The notes beneath the pieces are model-generated. The model worked only from the letters and a program-made list of their open reading frames with translations, did not search any database and had not been told where the DNA came from. Positions 7,896 to 16,316 of a DNA stretch of 64,000 nt are shown here, piece by piece (position 1 is the stretch's first letter; every line of letters begins with the position of its first letter). The DNA comes from an uncultured bacterium (GTDB lineage: Bacteria > Bacillota > Clostridia > Oscillospirales > Ruminococcaceae), in NCBI GenBank assembly GCA_905214345.1, contig CAJMLV010000001.1, positions 67,839-131,838 of the forward strand, written 5' to 3'. The position numbers were made by a program, and so were the translations under genes.

Positions 7896-9218
7896 ATGCG
7901 CATGTACGACATCATCGCCAAAAAGCGGGACGGCCAGACCCTGACCGACGCCGAAATTGCCTCTGCCGTCAACGGCTATGTGGCGGGCACCATCCCCGAC
8001 TACCAGATGAGCGCATTGCTCATGGCCATCTACCTGCGTGGTATGACCGATGGCGAAACCGCGGTCCTCACCGAGGTGATGGCCCGTTCCGGGGATATGG
8101 TGGACCTTTCGCCCATTCCCGGCGTCAAGGTGGACAAGCATTCCACCGGCGGCGTGGGGGACAAGACCACTCTGGTGGTGGCGCCCATCGTGGCGGCCTG
8201 CGGCGTACCGGTTGCCAAGATGAGCGGCCGCGGCCTGGGGCATACCGGCGGAACCATCGACAAGATGGAAGCGGTGCCCGGCACCAAAACTGCCCTCACT
8301 CAGGAGGAATTTTTTGCCCAGGTGCGGCGCATCGGCCTGTCGGTCATCGGCCAGAGTGGAGAGATCGCAACCGCGGACAAAAAGCTGTACGCGCTGCGGG
8401 ACGTTACCGCCACGGTGGGCTGTATCCCGCTCATTGCCTCCTCCATCATGTCCAAGAAGCTGGCAGCCGGCTCGGACGCCATTCTGCTGGATGTGACCAT
8501 GGGTACCGGCGCTTTCATGCAGAATCTGGACGACGCCATCGAACTGGCCCGGCTGATGGTTTCCATCGGCACCGCCCATGGCCGCAAGATGGCCGCTCTC
8601 ATCACCGATATGGATCGCCCGCTGGGGCACAATATCGGCAACTCGCTGGAAGTACAGGAGAGCATGGCGGTACTGCAGGGGCATGGCCCTGCCGACCTCA
8701 CCGAAGTCTGCCTGCAGCTGGCCACCAACATGCTGCTGCTGGCCGGCAAGGGGGATTTCAAGACCTGCCGTGCCATGGCGGAATCGGTGCTCAATGACGG
8801 TACTGCTTTTACCAAGTGCTGCCAGATGTTTGAAGCCCAGGGCGGCGATACCTCGGTGCTTCGGGACCCTTCCCGCTTCGTCAAGGCCCGGTATTCCCGG
8901 GAACTCACTGCCCGCGCCGACGGTTACATCATTGCCCATAACGTGGAGGACATCGGTGTGGCCAGTGTTCTGCTGGGGGCAGGCCGCCAGACCAAGGAAG
9001 ACTCCATCAACTTTGCCGCCGGCATCACCCTGCACAAAAAGCTGGGGGATGCGGTGCACAGCGGCCAGGCCATTGCCACCCTGTACGCCGACGACCCGGC
9101 GCTGTTCACCGCTGCGGAAGAAACCTTCTGCCGCAGCCTGGTCATCGGACCGGAAAAGCCCCAGGAACCCCCGCTGATTTACGCCCGGGTCACGCCCCAG
9201 GGCGTGGAACGGTTCTGA
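7896..9218 (+). CDS. pdp: Pyrimidine-nucleoside (thymidine) phosphorylase
   Basis: A 440-residue enzyme that phosphorolyses thymidine, uridine or deoxyuridine to base and pentose-1-phosphate. It shows the glycosyltransferase family 3 N-terminal helical domain, the phosphate-binding signature VDKHSTGGVGDKTTL, SGRGLGHTGGT, and the C-terminal pyrimidine nucleoside phosphorylase domain (FAAGITLHKKLGD). Length suits the homodimeric Firmicutes Pdp; deoA would be the enterobacterial name. It completes the salvage set together with deoD and cdd. A G-rich ribosome site (AAAGGGGG) precedes the ATG. Confidence 0.93.
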   Translation: MRMYDIIAKKRDGQTLTDAEIASAVNGYVAGTIPDYQMSALLMAIYLRGMTDGETAVLTEVMARSGDMVDLSPIPGVKVDKHSTGGVGDKTTLVVAPIVAACGVPVAKMSGRGLGHTGGTIDKMEAVPGTKTALTQEEFFAQVRRIGLSVIGQSGEIATADKKLYALRDVTATVGCIPLIASSIMSKKLAAGSDAILLDVTMGTGAFMQNLDDAIELARLMVSIGTAHGRKMAALITDMDRPLGHNIGNSLEVQESMAVLQGHGPADLTEVCLQLATNMLLLAGKGDFKTCRAMAESVLNDGTAFTKCCQMFEAQGGDTSVLRDPSRFVKARYSRELTARADGYIIAHNVEDIGVASVLLGAGRQTKEDSINFAAGITLHKKLGDAVHSGQAIATLYADDPALFTAAEETFCRSLVIGPEKPQEPPLIYARVTPQGVERF

Positions 9219-9236
9219 AAATCACCGACCCATACA

Positions 9237-9278
9237 AAAGCTCCCGGCAGTTGTTCAAAACAGCTGCCGGGAGTTTTT
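9237..9278. terminator. Bidirectional terminator between converging operons
   Basis: CTCCCGGCAG (9241-9250) pairs with CTGCCGGGAG (9264-9273), followed by TTTTT on the plus strand and CTTTTG on the minus strand. It serves pdp and the convergent anti-sigma gene. Confidence 0.88.
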
Positions 9279-9308
9279 GTGCATGTGCAGAGAAACGGGA
9301 AAAATCAA

Positions 9309-9986
9309 TCAGTTGTTTTCCCACATCAGGACCGCGCCGGTGAACAGGTGGTTCAGTTCCTGATTTCCCCCAATTGCGACTTCCGTTCCGATGCCGGACA
9401 GATCGAATAGTGTCCGGTATTCTTCATAGGGCAGATAATAGGCGGCTTCCACCTCGCCGTTGCGGACCAGGTCCAGCCCGCCGGAAGGCAGGCTGCTGCC
9501 GAACCAGCTGTCCCACACGCTGCCGTATACACTGAAGAAAACCGCGGTTTTGCCGTTGTATTCGCATACGGTGGCGCTCATGCAGTTGGCCTTTACGCCG
9601 GAATCGGCAGTCAGGCACAGGGTGTTTTCTTCCCGGCTGACGTGGAGGGCAGACGGGTCGGCGTCGATGTATTGGGTGGAAAAATACGCATGGGTGAAGT
9701 ATGCTCCCGCAAAAAGCACCAGCACCACTGCCAGGACGGAAATGACCACGGTGAGCACCCGGCTGCGGATCAGCTTGCGCTGCAGCATCTGCAACGCTTG
9801 TGCCCGCTGCAGGTCTTCCGCATCGGGGACGGTCGTTTCTTCGGGGGCGTCCAGGGCTGCAAGGGCGGCACGGCAGGCTTCGCAGCCGCCCAGATGTTCA
9901 TCCACATCCCTGGTGGTGTCCGGTGCGCAGAGTTTGTCGTGATACAGGGGCAGAAGGTCCCTGACCAGATAGCAGGGCAGATTCAT
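9309..9986 (-). CDS. Anti-sigma factor with zinc-binding N-terminus
   Basis: A 225-residue protein with a ZAS-type zinc-binding anti-sigma domain: H31, C35 and C38 in DEHLGGCEAC match HxxxCxxC, with C20 nearby. One membrane helix follows (LTVVISVLAVVLVLFAGAYF, about residues 78-98), then an extracytoplasmic domain of roughly 125 residues that I do not recognise. It should hold the co-transcribed ECF sigma factor at the membrane until an envelope signal releases it. Its ATG overlaps the sigma stop in ATGA, giving coupled 1:1 translation, as expected for such pairs. Confidence 0.83.
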   Translation of the reverse strand: MNLPCYLVRDLLPLYHDKLCAPDTTRDVDEHLGGCEACRAALAALDAPEETTVPDAEDLQRAQALQMLQRKLIRSRVLTVVISVLAVVLVLFAGAYFTHAYFSTQYIDADPSALHVSREENTLCLTADSGVKANCMSATVCEYNGKTAVFFSVYGSVWDSWFGSSLPSGGLDLVRNGEVEAAYYLPYEEYRTLFDLSGIGTEVAIGGNQELNHLFTGAVLMWENN

Positions 9987-10474
9987 GTCAATGCCTCCTT
10001 CAGTTTGGTGCGGGCGCGGTAAAATGTGACCCGTGCCCAGATTTCGGTCTTGTCAAACAGTGCGGCGATGTCCGCAAAGGAAAGCTCGCCGTATACCCGC
10101 AGCCAGAACACTTCCCGGTACGGTTCCGGCAGGGTGTGCAATGCCCGGTGTATGTCCAGCTTTTGTTCCGCCGCTTCCAGGGTGGCGGCGGGGGAGAACT
10201 CCTGTGTTTCCGGTTCTTCCGGCAGGGGCGTTTCTTCCAGGGGCATTTCCCGGCGGTGCCGCCGCCAATGGCTGACCAGGGTGTTTTTGGCAATGCCGCA
10301 CAGCCAGACATTCAGCGAGGACTCCCCACGGAACCGCCCAATGTTTTTCAGCGCCTTGAAAAAGGTTTCCTGGGTCAGGTCGGCGGCCAGGGTATCGTCA
10401 TGGCAGCGGGAAAGTAAAAAGGCATATACAGGCTTGTAGTATTCCAGGTAGATCTCTTCAAAATCTTTCTGCAT
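9983..10474 (-). CDS. ECF-type RNA polymerase sigma factor
   Basis: About 163 residues with sigma region 2 (FEEIYLEYYKPVYAFLL to NVWLCGIAKN) and region 4 (LPEPYREVFWLRVYGELSF, then FADIAALFDKT), joined by an acidic Pro/Glu linker. Region 1 and region 3 are absent, which defines ECF (group 4) factors. The start is set by AAGGAGG at 10492-10486: ATG 10474 has 11-base spacing and GTG 10477 has 8, while ATG 10483 is only two bases away. Region 4.2 has the uncommon segment DKTEIWARVTFYRARTKL. The anti-sigma factor is encoded immediately downstream. The target regulon is not visible. Confidence 0.88.
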   Translation of the reverse strand: MQKDFEEIYLEYYKPVYAFLLSRCHDDTLAADLTQETFFKALKNIGRFRGESSLNVWLCGIAKNTLVSHWRRHRREMPLEETPLPEEPETQEFSPAATLEAAEQKLDIHRALHTLPEPYREVFWLRVYGELSFADIAALFDKTEIWARVTFYRARTKLKEALT

Positions 10475-10556
10475 CACCGGCATCACCTCCTTCTCTTTGT
10501 TTTTCAGAACGTTCCTGCCCGTTAGACGCGGCAAGATTGGATTCGTTACAGCACTT

Positions 10557-10600
10557 TGCAAAAAAATAGACCAGGCCCTGCAAAAGAGCCCGGTCCCTGT
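10557..10600 (-). terminator. Terminator of the 132-aa unknown gene
   Basis: On the minus strand a stem formed by 10595-10588 and 10576-10569 (one G-U pair) is followed by a seven-base T run at 10567-10561. Confidence 0.75.
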
Positions 10601-10603
10601 TTT

Positions 10604-11002
10604 TCAGCGGCGCTTCTGCCGCAGCAAAAATACTTTGAAGCGGCTGTATCCGTTCATTTTATCGGTGTCGAATTCTTCGGTCAGTACATACCGCTTGCGC
10701 AGTCCGTCAAACTGCAGAGCGGTGCCTTCCTCCTGCACATCGGTCAGGACCCGGGGCAGGGCTTTCTGGTCGGTTTCGAACTCCGGCTCCTTGTCCCAGC
10801 GGATGCGGCCGTCCTCGTCCAGGCCGTGGGCCCACACGCTAAACACCAGACAGGCGGCCTCGCCGTAGCAATAGCGCTCAAACTTGATGCGCCCGTCCAG
10901 ATAAAACAGCAGGCAGTCCCGGAAATGGGTTTCCAGTTCTTTTTCGTAGCGGCGGCCACAGGCAGGCCCCGCAAAATCGGCGGCGTTGGCAGTCATGGAC
11001 AT
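10604..11002 (-). CDS. Unknown 132-aa soluble protein
   Basis: I do not recognise a family. The start ATG at 11002 has GGAGAGGGG just upstream; an alternative ATG lies at 10996. The protein has no membrane segment or signal peptide. It is rich in aromatic and charged residues in the middle (LLFYLDGRIKFERYCYGEA) and ends in a basic tail (LLRQKRR). It lies between htpG and the sigma factor gene on the same strand but is followed by its own terminator, so it is probably monocistronic. Codon use looks native. Confidence 0.6.
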   Translation of the reverse strand: MSMTANAADFAGPACGRRYEKELETHFRDCLLFYLDGRIKFERYCYGEAACLVFSVWAHGLDEDGRIRWDKEPEFETDQKALPRVLTDVQEEGTALQFDGLRKRYVLTEEFDTDKMNGYSRFKVFLLRQKRR

Positions 11003-11083
11003 GATCCCCTCTCCAGGATGATTTACCGGCCCATTATACCGCATATTCCGCAAAAATGCCAGTGGAAATTATTCCGAGCGATT

Positions 11084-11150
11084 ACAAAAAAACGGGGTAC
11101 TCTGTCCCTACGCCGCTTTGTGCGGAACAGGAGAGCAGAGCACCCCGGTT
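11084..11150 (-). terminator. Terminator of htpG
   Basis: The minus strand reads CGGGGTGCTCTG (11147-11136), a long loop with internal pairing, then CAGAGTACCCCG (11104-11093) and a run of T from 11092. Confidence 0.85.
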
Positions 11151-11176
11151 TTAGGTGCGGCAGTGCCGCCGGCTTT

Positions 11177-13081
11177 TTACTTCATCAGTTCGCAGACCAG
11201 CTGGGCGTAGGCCACGGGGTCCTCGATGGGCAGACCCTCAATCAGCAGCGCCTGGTCATACAACAGCTCGCTGTACTTGGCGACCTTGTCGCTGTCGCCG
11301 GCGGCCTGGGCGGCCTGCAGGGCGGCAAAGACAGGATGGGTGGTGTTCAGTTCCAGCACCTTGGTGCTCTCCATGCCTTCACCGTTGCCGGGCATCTTGC
11401 GCAGCACCTTTTCCATCTCCATGGAAAGCCCGCCTTCGCTGGACAGGCACACCGGGTGATCCTGCAGGGTGGGGTTGGCCTTCACTTCCTTGATCTTGCC
11501 GTTCAGTGCGGTCTTGATGGCCTCGAACAGATCTTTGTTTTCGGCGGCGGCGTCCTCGGCGGCTTTCTTTTCCTCCTCGGTGGCCAGACCCAGATCGCCG
11601 GAATTGATGTTCTTGAACTCCTTCTCCTTATAATCACGCATGATCTGCAGGCAGAACTCGTCCACATCCTCGGTGCAGAGCAGCAGGTCGTAGCCCTTGC
11701 TCAGCACCAGCTGAGCGTTGGGCAGCTTGCTCAGACGGGCAGCGTCGTCACCGGCGGCGTAGTAGATGCACTTCTGGTCCTCGGGCATCTTTTCGATGTA
11801 CTCATCCAGCGTGACGTACTTCTGTTCCTTGGCGGAGTAGAACATCAGCAGATCGGCCAGCAGGTCCTTGTGCATGCCGTAATCGCCGTAGATACCGAAC
11901 TTGATCTGACGGCCGAAGGACTTCCAGAAAGTCTCGTACTTCTCCCGGTCGTTAACCAGCATGGCATGCAGTTCGTTCTTGATCTTCTTTTCCAGGCTGT
12001 TGCGGATCAGGCGCAGCTGGCTGTCCTTCTGCAAAGTCTCGCGGCTGATGTTCAGGCTCAGGTCCTCGCTGTCCACAATGCCCTTGATAAAGCTGAAATA
12101 GTCCGGCAGCAGGTCGGCGCACTTTTCCATGATCAGAACGCCGGAAGCGTACAGTGCCAGGCCCTTCTCATACTCCTTGGTGTAGTAGTCGTAGGGAGTA
12201 TGGCCGGGCACGAACAGCAGGGCGGTGTAGGTGGCGGTGCCTTCGGTGCGGGAGGTGATCACCCGCAGGGGTTCGGTGTAATCGGTGAAACGGTTCTTGT
12301 AGAACTCGTTGTAATCCTCGTCCTTCAGGTCCTTCTTGTCCCGCTTCCAGATGGGCACCATGCTGTTCAGGGTCTCCAGCTCGGTGTAGGTCTCCCACTC
12401 GGGCTTGTAATCATCCCCGGCATCTTCCGGTTTAGGCTTCTGACGGCTCTTTTCCCGGTACATGGTGATGGGATACCGCACATAGTCGCTGTACTTCTTC
12501 ACCAGACTGGCCAGAGTGTATTCTTCCAGATACTGGCTGTAATCCTCGTTGTCGGCGTCCTCTTTCAGCACCATGATGATCTCGGTGCCCACGTCCTCTT
12601 TTTCGGCGGGGGAGAGGGTGTAGCCTTCCACGCCCTTGGATTCCCACTTCCAGGCTTCGTCGCTGCCCAGAGCGCGGGAGATGACCGTTACCTTGGAAGC
12701 CACCATGAAGGCGGAATAGAAGCCGACGCCGAACTGACCGATGATGTCAATGTTCTCGTTCTGGTTTTCTTGCTTGAAATCCAGGCTGCCGGACTTGGCG
12801 ATGGTGCCCAGGTTCTTTTCCAGCTCATCCTTGGTCATGCCGATGCCGTTATCGCTCACGGTCAGAGTACGGGTGTCCTTGTCGGCAGCAATGTGGATCT
12901 TCAGGTCCGCCTTGTTGACCCCGATGCTGGTGTCAGTCAGCGACTTGAAATACAGCTTGTCGCAGGCGTCGGAAGCGTTGGAGATCAGTTCACGCAGGAA
13001 AATCTCCTTGTTGGTGTAGATGGAATTGATCATCAGGTCCAGGAGCTTTTTGCTCTCGGCCTTGAACTGACGCATAGCCAT
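11177..13081 (-). CDS. htpG: Molecular chaperone HtpG (Hsp90)
   Basis: A 634-residue cytosolic ATP-dependent chaperone dimer. GHKL ATPase motifs are clear: ELISNASDACDKL (catalytic Glu in ELISNASDA), VSDNGIGM, GTIAKSGS and GQFGVGFYSAFMV, followed by the middle and C-terminal dimerisation domains. The length is normal. The ATG at 13081 has an AGAGG site; the next Met codon two residues later is possible. The promoter carries CIRCE elements, so it is expected to be repressed by HrcA and induced by heat or unfolded protein. In B. subtilis htpG is instead controlled outside the CIRCE regulon, so this is a lineage difference. Confidence 0.96.
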   Translation of the reverse strand: MAMRQFKAESKKLLDLMINSIYTNKEIFLRELISNASDACDKLYFKSLTDTSIGVNKADLKIHIAADKDTRTLTVSDNGIGMTKDELEKNLGTIAKSGSLDFKQENQNENIDIIGQFGVGFYSAFMVASKVTVISRALGSDEAWKWESKGVEGYTLSPAEKEDVGTEIIMVLKEDADNEDYSQYLEEYTLASLVKKYSDYVRYPITMYREKSRQKPKPEDAGDDYKPEWETYTELETLNSMVPIWKRDKKDLKDEDYNEFYKNRFTDYTEPLRVITSRTEGTATYTALLFVPGHTPYDYYTKEYEKGLALYASGVLIMEKCADLLPDYFSFIKGIVDSEDLSLNISRETLQKDSQLRLIRNSLEKKIKNELHAMLVNDREKYETFWKSFGRQIKFGIYGDYGMHKDLLADLLMFYSAKEQKYVTLDEYIEKMPEDQKCIYYAAGDDAARLSKLPNAQLVLSKGYDLLLCTEDVDEFCLQIMRDYKEKEFKNINSGDLGLATEEEKKAAEDAAAENKDLFEAIKTALNGKIKEVKANPTLQDHPVCLSSEGGLSMEMEKVLRKMPGNGEGMESTKVLELNTTHPVFAALQAAQAAGDSDKVAKYSELLYDQALLIEGLPIEDPVAYAQLVCELMK

Positions 13082-13132
13082 AATGTGATCGACCTCTTCT
13101 TTTATCTGAAATAAAATGGATTCAGAATGATT

Positions 13133-13159
13133 TTAGCACTCTTGCTCTTGAAGTGCTAA
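13133..13159. promoter_or_regulatory. CIRCE operator (HrcA site) at the htpG start region
   Basis: TTAGCACTC (13133-13141), nine-base spacer, AAGTGCTAA (13151-13159). This equals the CIRCE consensus TTAGCACTC-N9-GAGTGCTAA except for one base. It lies just downstream of the htpG -10, overlapping the expected transcription start, the usual CIRCE position. Confidence 0.93.
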
Positions 13160-13163
13160 AGAT

Positions 13164-13192
13164 AGTGTAGCACTCTGAACGGCAAAGTGCAA
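13164..13192 (-). promoter_or_regulatory. htpG promoter
   Basis: On the minus strand, TTGCAC (13192-13187), 17-bp spacer, TACACT (13169-13164). The spacing is ideal for a SigA-type promoter, and the CIRCE element begins five bases beyond the -10. Confidence 0.8.
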
Positions 13193-13193
13193 G
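13167..13193. promoter_or_regulatory. Degenerate second CIRCE-like element overlapping the htpG promoter
   Basis: GTAGCACTC (13167-13175), exactly nine bases, AAGTGCAAG (13185-13193). The left half matches 8/9 and the right half 6/9 of CIRCE. It covers the -35 and most of the spacer. See findings. Confidence 0.6.
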
Positions 13194-13317
13194 CTGTAAC
13201 CGTCCATTTAACAAAAAATTCAAAATCACTTTTCTTGTATCTTTTCAAACGTAACGGTTTGTGCTATTCTAAAGTGCAGTGAGCACACCCCTAAAAACAA
13301 TGGCAAGGAAGTGTAAG

Positions 13318-13782
13318 ATGTCCATTCATGGCGATCTGGCCTATGAGAATTTTATGAAAGGTTATAACTGCGCCCAGTCGGTGGCGCTGGCCTATGCCCC
13401 GGAGATGAATCTGACCCCCGAACAGGCCCTGACCATGTCGGCCGGGTTCGGCGGCGGTGTGGGCCGCCTGCGGGAAGTATGCGGCGCTTTTTCCGGCATT
13501 GTGCTGGTGTTGGGGGCGCTGTACGGCAGTCCCGACCCGTCCCAGAAGACCGCTCTGTATACCGAGGTGCAGGCCCTGGCAGAACGTTACCGTACCGAAA
13601 ACGGCGGCGGCAGCATCGTCTGCCGGGAACTGCTGGGTCTGGCCAAGGCCGAAGGCAGTCCGGTGGCCAGCCCCCGTACGCCGGAGTATTACAAAAAGCG
13701 TCCCTGCCCTCAATTGGTTCGTCTGGCGGCGGATATTCTGGATGAATACATCGCCGCTCATCCTCTGCCGGAAAAGCAGTGA
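13318..13782 (+). CDS. C-GCAxxG-C-C family protein
   Basis: A 154-residue protein of the C_GCAxxG_C_C family (putative redox-active or metal-binding). The family pattern is visible: C18 in GYNCAQSV, C55 in VCGAFSG, C102 in IVCRELLG and C130 in RPCPQLV. The glycine-rich turn GFGGGVGR precedes the central Cys motif. ATG 13318 is preferred because AAGGAAG ends about six bases before it. No substrate is established for the family. It is followed 17 bases later by a hydrolase gene and is divergent from htpG. Confidence 0.85.
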   Translation: MSIHGDLAYENFMKGYNCAQSVALAYAPEMNLTPEQALTMSAGFGGGVGRLREVCGAFSGIVLVLGALYGSPDPSQKTALYTEVQALAERYRTENGGGSIVCRELLGLAKAEGSPVASPRTPEYYKKRPCPQLVRLAADILDEYIAAHPLPEKQ

Positions 13783-13799
13783 TATAAGGAGGAAGTACC

Positions 13800-14606
13800 A
13801 TGCGTCTGTATGAACACACTCTGCCCAGCGGCGCCAGCCTGACCGGCTATCTGCGCCAGCCCAGCGAAACCATGCCCGATTATGCGGTGCGCCCGGGCGT
13901 GCTGATCCTGCCCGGCGGCGGCTACGAATATTGCAGTCCCCGGGAATGGGACCCCATCGCCGTGCAGTTCCTGCAGGCGGGTTACCAGGTGTTTGTGCTG
14001 GATTACACCACTGCATCCAAGGTGGCGCCTCCTTTGCGCTATGCACCGCTGACCGATGCGCTGGGGGCTGTGCTGCATCTGCGCCGCAATGCCGAATCGC
14101 TGTATCTGGACCCTCACCGTCTGGCGGTGTGCGGTTTCTCGGCGGGCGGTCATCTGGCGGCTTCCACCGCTTTGCTGGCCGGGTGTGAGCCTGTCTGCAA
14201 GGCCCTGGGGGCTGATGCCGATCAGTTGCGGCCCGATGCGGTGGTGCTGGGCTACCCGGTGATCACTTCCGGCGAATTTGCCCACCAGGGTTCCATTGCC
14301 AATTTGGCAGGGGAGGATCAGGAACTGCGTGAACTGTTCAGCCTGGAAAACCAGGTCCGTCCCGGCCTGCCGCCCTTCTTTGTCTGGCATACTGTGGCGG
14401 ATCAGTCGGTGCCGGTGCAGAACTCTCTGCTGTTGGCCGAAGCGCTGGAAAAGTGTGATGTGACCTATGAACTGCACCTGTTCACCCATGGTGAGCATGG
14501 CAGCAGTACTTGCAGTAAGGAAGTTGGTTCTTGCTATCCTCATAATGCTGCATGGCTGCCGTTGTGCATTGATTGGCTGGCCGATGTGTTTGATTTTCAT
14601 CTGTAA
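13800..14606 (+). CDS. Alpha/beta hydrolase (BD-FAE/acetyl-esterase-like)
   Basis: A 268-residue cytosolic hydrolase. The oxyanion segment LILPGGGYEYCS replaces the HGGG of hormone-sensitive-lipase relatives, the nucleophile elbow is GFSAGG, and the acid and His of the triad are likely in HTVADQSVPV and THGEHGSS. This resembles the family annotated as esterases acting on acetylated sugars or small esters. There is no signal peptide, so it acts on imported substrate. An AAGGAGG site precedes the ATG. It probably shares a transcript with the flanking genes. Confidence 0.82.
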   Translation: MRLYEHTLPSGASLTGYLRQPSETMPDYAVRPGVLILPGGGYEYCSPREWDPIAVQFLQAGYQVFVLDYTTASKVAPPLRYAPLTDALGAVLHLRRNAESLYLDPHRLAVCGFSAGGHLAASTALLAGCEPVCKALGADADQLRPDAVVLGYPVITSGEFAHQGSIANLAGEDQELRELFSLENQVRPGLPPFFVWHTVADQSVPVQNSLLLAEALEKCDVTYELHLFTHGEHGSSTCSKEVGSCYPHNAAWLPLCIDWLADVFDFHL

Positions 14607-14623
14607 AAGAGGCGTATTTTGCC

Positions 14624-15610
14624 ATGAAGATCTTTTTCTATACGCTGCGTCCGTTTGATGAACTGCCCTACTGCGAAACCCTCAAGCAGAAGTACGGCAT
14701 CGATTATGCCTGGACTCCTGACCCGCCCCGGCCGGATAATCTGCATCTGGCCGAAGGCTGTGATGCGGTCAGCACCAACCCTTGTGAAGTGCTTCCCGAG
14801 TACCTGAAAACTTTTGCCGATATGGGGGTTCGTTATCTGCCCTGCCGCAGCATCGGGTATGACCACATCCCGCTGGATGCCGCCAGGGAACTGGGCATGC
14901 GGGTTTCCCACAGTCACTACCCGCCGGAAGGTGTGGCCAACTATACCATCATGCTCATGCTCATGGCCACCCGCAAGATGAACCAGATCATGCTGCGGGC
15001 TGCCGCTCAGGACTACTCTCTGCCCGGCAAGATGGGCAAGGACCTGTCCGACTGCACCGTGGGCGTTATCGGTACCGGCAAGATCGGCCGTACCGTCATC
15101 AAGCATCTTTCCGGGTTCGGCTGCCGCATTCTGGCCTACGACCTGTACCCCAACGATGAAGTCTGCAATATGGCCGAGTATGTGGACCTGGACACCCTGT
15201 ACGCCGAGAGCGACGTGATCACCCTGCACCTGAACGCCACGGCGGAAAACCATTACCTCATCAATGCCGCCGCCATCGAGAAGATGAAGGACGGCGTCAT
15301 CCTCATCAATACTGCCCGGGGAACTCTCATTGAACCGGAAGCTCTGGTCCATGGGCTGGAAACCGGTAAAGTGGGCGGTGCCGGACTGGATGTGGTGGAG
15401 GACGAAAACGGCCTGTGCTACTACAACCGCACCGGAGAAGCGCTGGCCAACCGGGAACTGGCGCTGCTGCGCAGCTTCCCCAACGTCATTGTCAGCCCTC
15501 ACACCGCGTTCTATACCGATGTGAATGTGGCCAGCATGGTGCAGAGCGCCTTTGAAGCGGTGAGCAACTTTGCCGCCGGACGTCCTGAACCCAACGAGGT
15601 GCAGCTGTGA
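14624..15610 (+). CDS. D-2-hydroxyacid dehydrogenase (D-lactate dehydrogenase / VanH-like)
   Basis: A 328-residue NAD-dependent dehydrogenase. The Rossmann motif is VGVIGTGKIGR. Catalytic residues are in NTARG (Arg), DVVEDENG (Glu) and SPHTAFYT (His, with the Tyr typical of D-lactate dehydrogenases). The N-terminal SIGYDHIPLDAARELG segment is characteristic. It likely interconverts pyruvate and D-lactate; a vancomycin-resistance role is not supported because no vanA-like ligase or vanX-like gene is adjacent. Its stop overlaps the start of the next gene. Confidence 0.86.
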   Translation: MKIFFYTLRPFDELPYCETLKQKYGIDYAWTPDPPRPDNLHLAEGCDAVSTNPCEVLPEYLKTFADMGVRYLPCRSIGYDHIPLDAARELGMRVSHSHYPPEGVANYTIMLMLMATRKMNQIMLRAAAQDYSLPGKMGKDLSDCTVGVIGTGKIGRTVIKHLSGFGCRILAYDLYPNDEVCNMAEYVDLDTLYAESDVITLHLNATAENHYLINAAAIEKMKDGVILINTARGTLIEPEALVHGLETGKVGGAGLDVVEDENGLCYYNRTGEALANRELALLRSFPNVIVSPHTAFYTDVNVASMVQSAFEAVSNFAAGRPEPNEVQL

Positions 15611-16311
15611 GCCTGGAACCCGGCCGTGCCGGGGAGCCGGAACTGACGGCCTGCCTGGAAAGCTGTCCCCGGCTGGGGCAGCGGGATGAATTTCCCTTTG
15701 CCTGCGCGGGCTGCGGCGACTGCTGCCGTGACCGCCGTGACCTGGTGCTCTCCGGGTTGGATTTGTACCGCCTGGCCCGATGGATGCGCCTGCCGCCCCG
15801 GGTGGTGGCGGAGGCCTTCTGCCGCCGGGATGTGGGGGAGACCACCTGCCTGCCGCTGTTGGTGCTGCGGCCTTCGGCGCGCACCGGCCATTGCCCTTTC
15901 CTGGAAGGAAACGGCTGTGCGGTGCATCCTGCCCGACCGCTGGCCTGCGCGCTGTATCCTCTGGGCCAGTCCATTGACCCGGTGACCGCCAAAACCGAGT
16001 ATTTCCCGCAGCTGCCCTTGTGCGGTGCTCCCGCACCGGGGCGGACCCTGGCCGACTACCTGGAAAATTCCGGGGTTATCCAGAGGGCGGGAACGGATGC
16101 TTCCTGGGCGGTGGAGTGTACCCGTATTTCCGAAATGCTGACAGAAGCCGGGGGCAGGGAACACCCTCGTTTTCTCCCGGCGGTCCGACGTGTGGAGCGG
16201 GCCTTGTATTACGACTATTCCACCGGGGATGAATTTTATCCCCAGTTCCGGGAAAACCTGGAAAAGCTGTATCCGGTCCTGCAGGCTCTGCTTGCGTCCA
16301 AATCGGAATAA
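15607..16311 (+). CDS. YkgJ-family cysteine cluster protein
   Basis: A 234-residue protein with the YkgJ/FliB-type Cys pattern: C33, C36, C39 and C40 in CAGCGDCC, then CPFLEGNGCAVHPARPLACALYP, here cited only by its CxVHxxRPxxC core. These Cys residues bind a Zn or Fe-S centre in the family; the reaction is generally unknown. GTG 15607 overlaps the dehydrogenase TGA, so the two are translationally coupled. The tail is helical and charged. A bidirectional terminator follows. Confidence 0.85.
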   Translation: MSLEPGRAGEPELTACLESCPRLGQRDEFPFACAGCGDCCRDRRDLVLSGLDLYRLARWMRLPPRVVAEAFCRRDVGETTCLPLLVLRPSARTGHCPFLEGNGCAVHPARPLACALYPLGQSIDPVTAKTEYFPQLPLCGAPAPGRTLADYLENSGVIQRAGTDASWAVECTRISEMLTEAGGREHPRFLPAVRRVERALYYDYSTGDEFYPQFRENLEKLYPVLQALLASKSE

Positions 16312-16316
16312 AACCA

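Noticed and set aside
14624..15610. VanH of a vancomycin-resistance cluster
   Set aside because: Sequence is close to D-lactate dehydrogenases and VanH alike, but no D-Ala-D-Lac ligase, VanX or VanRS genes are adjacent.
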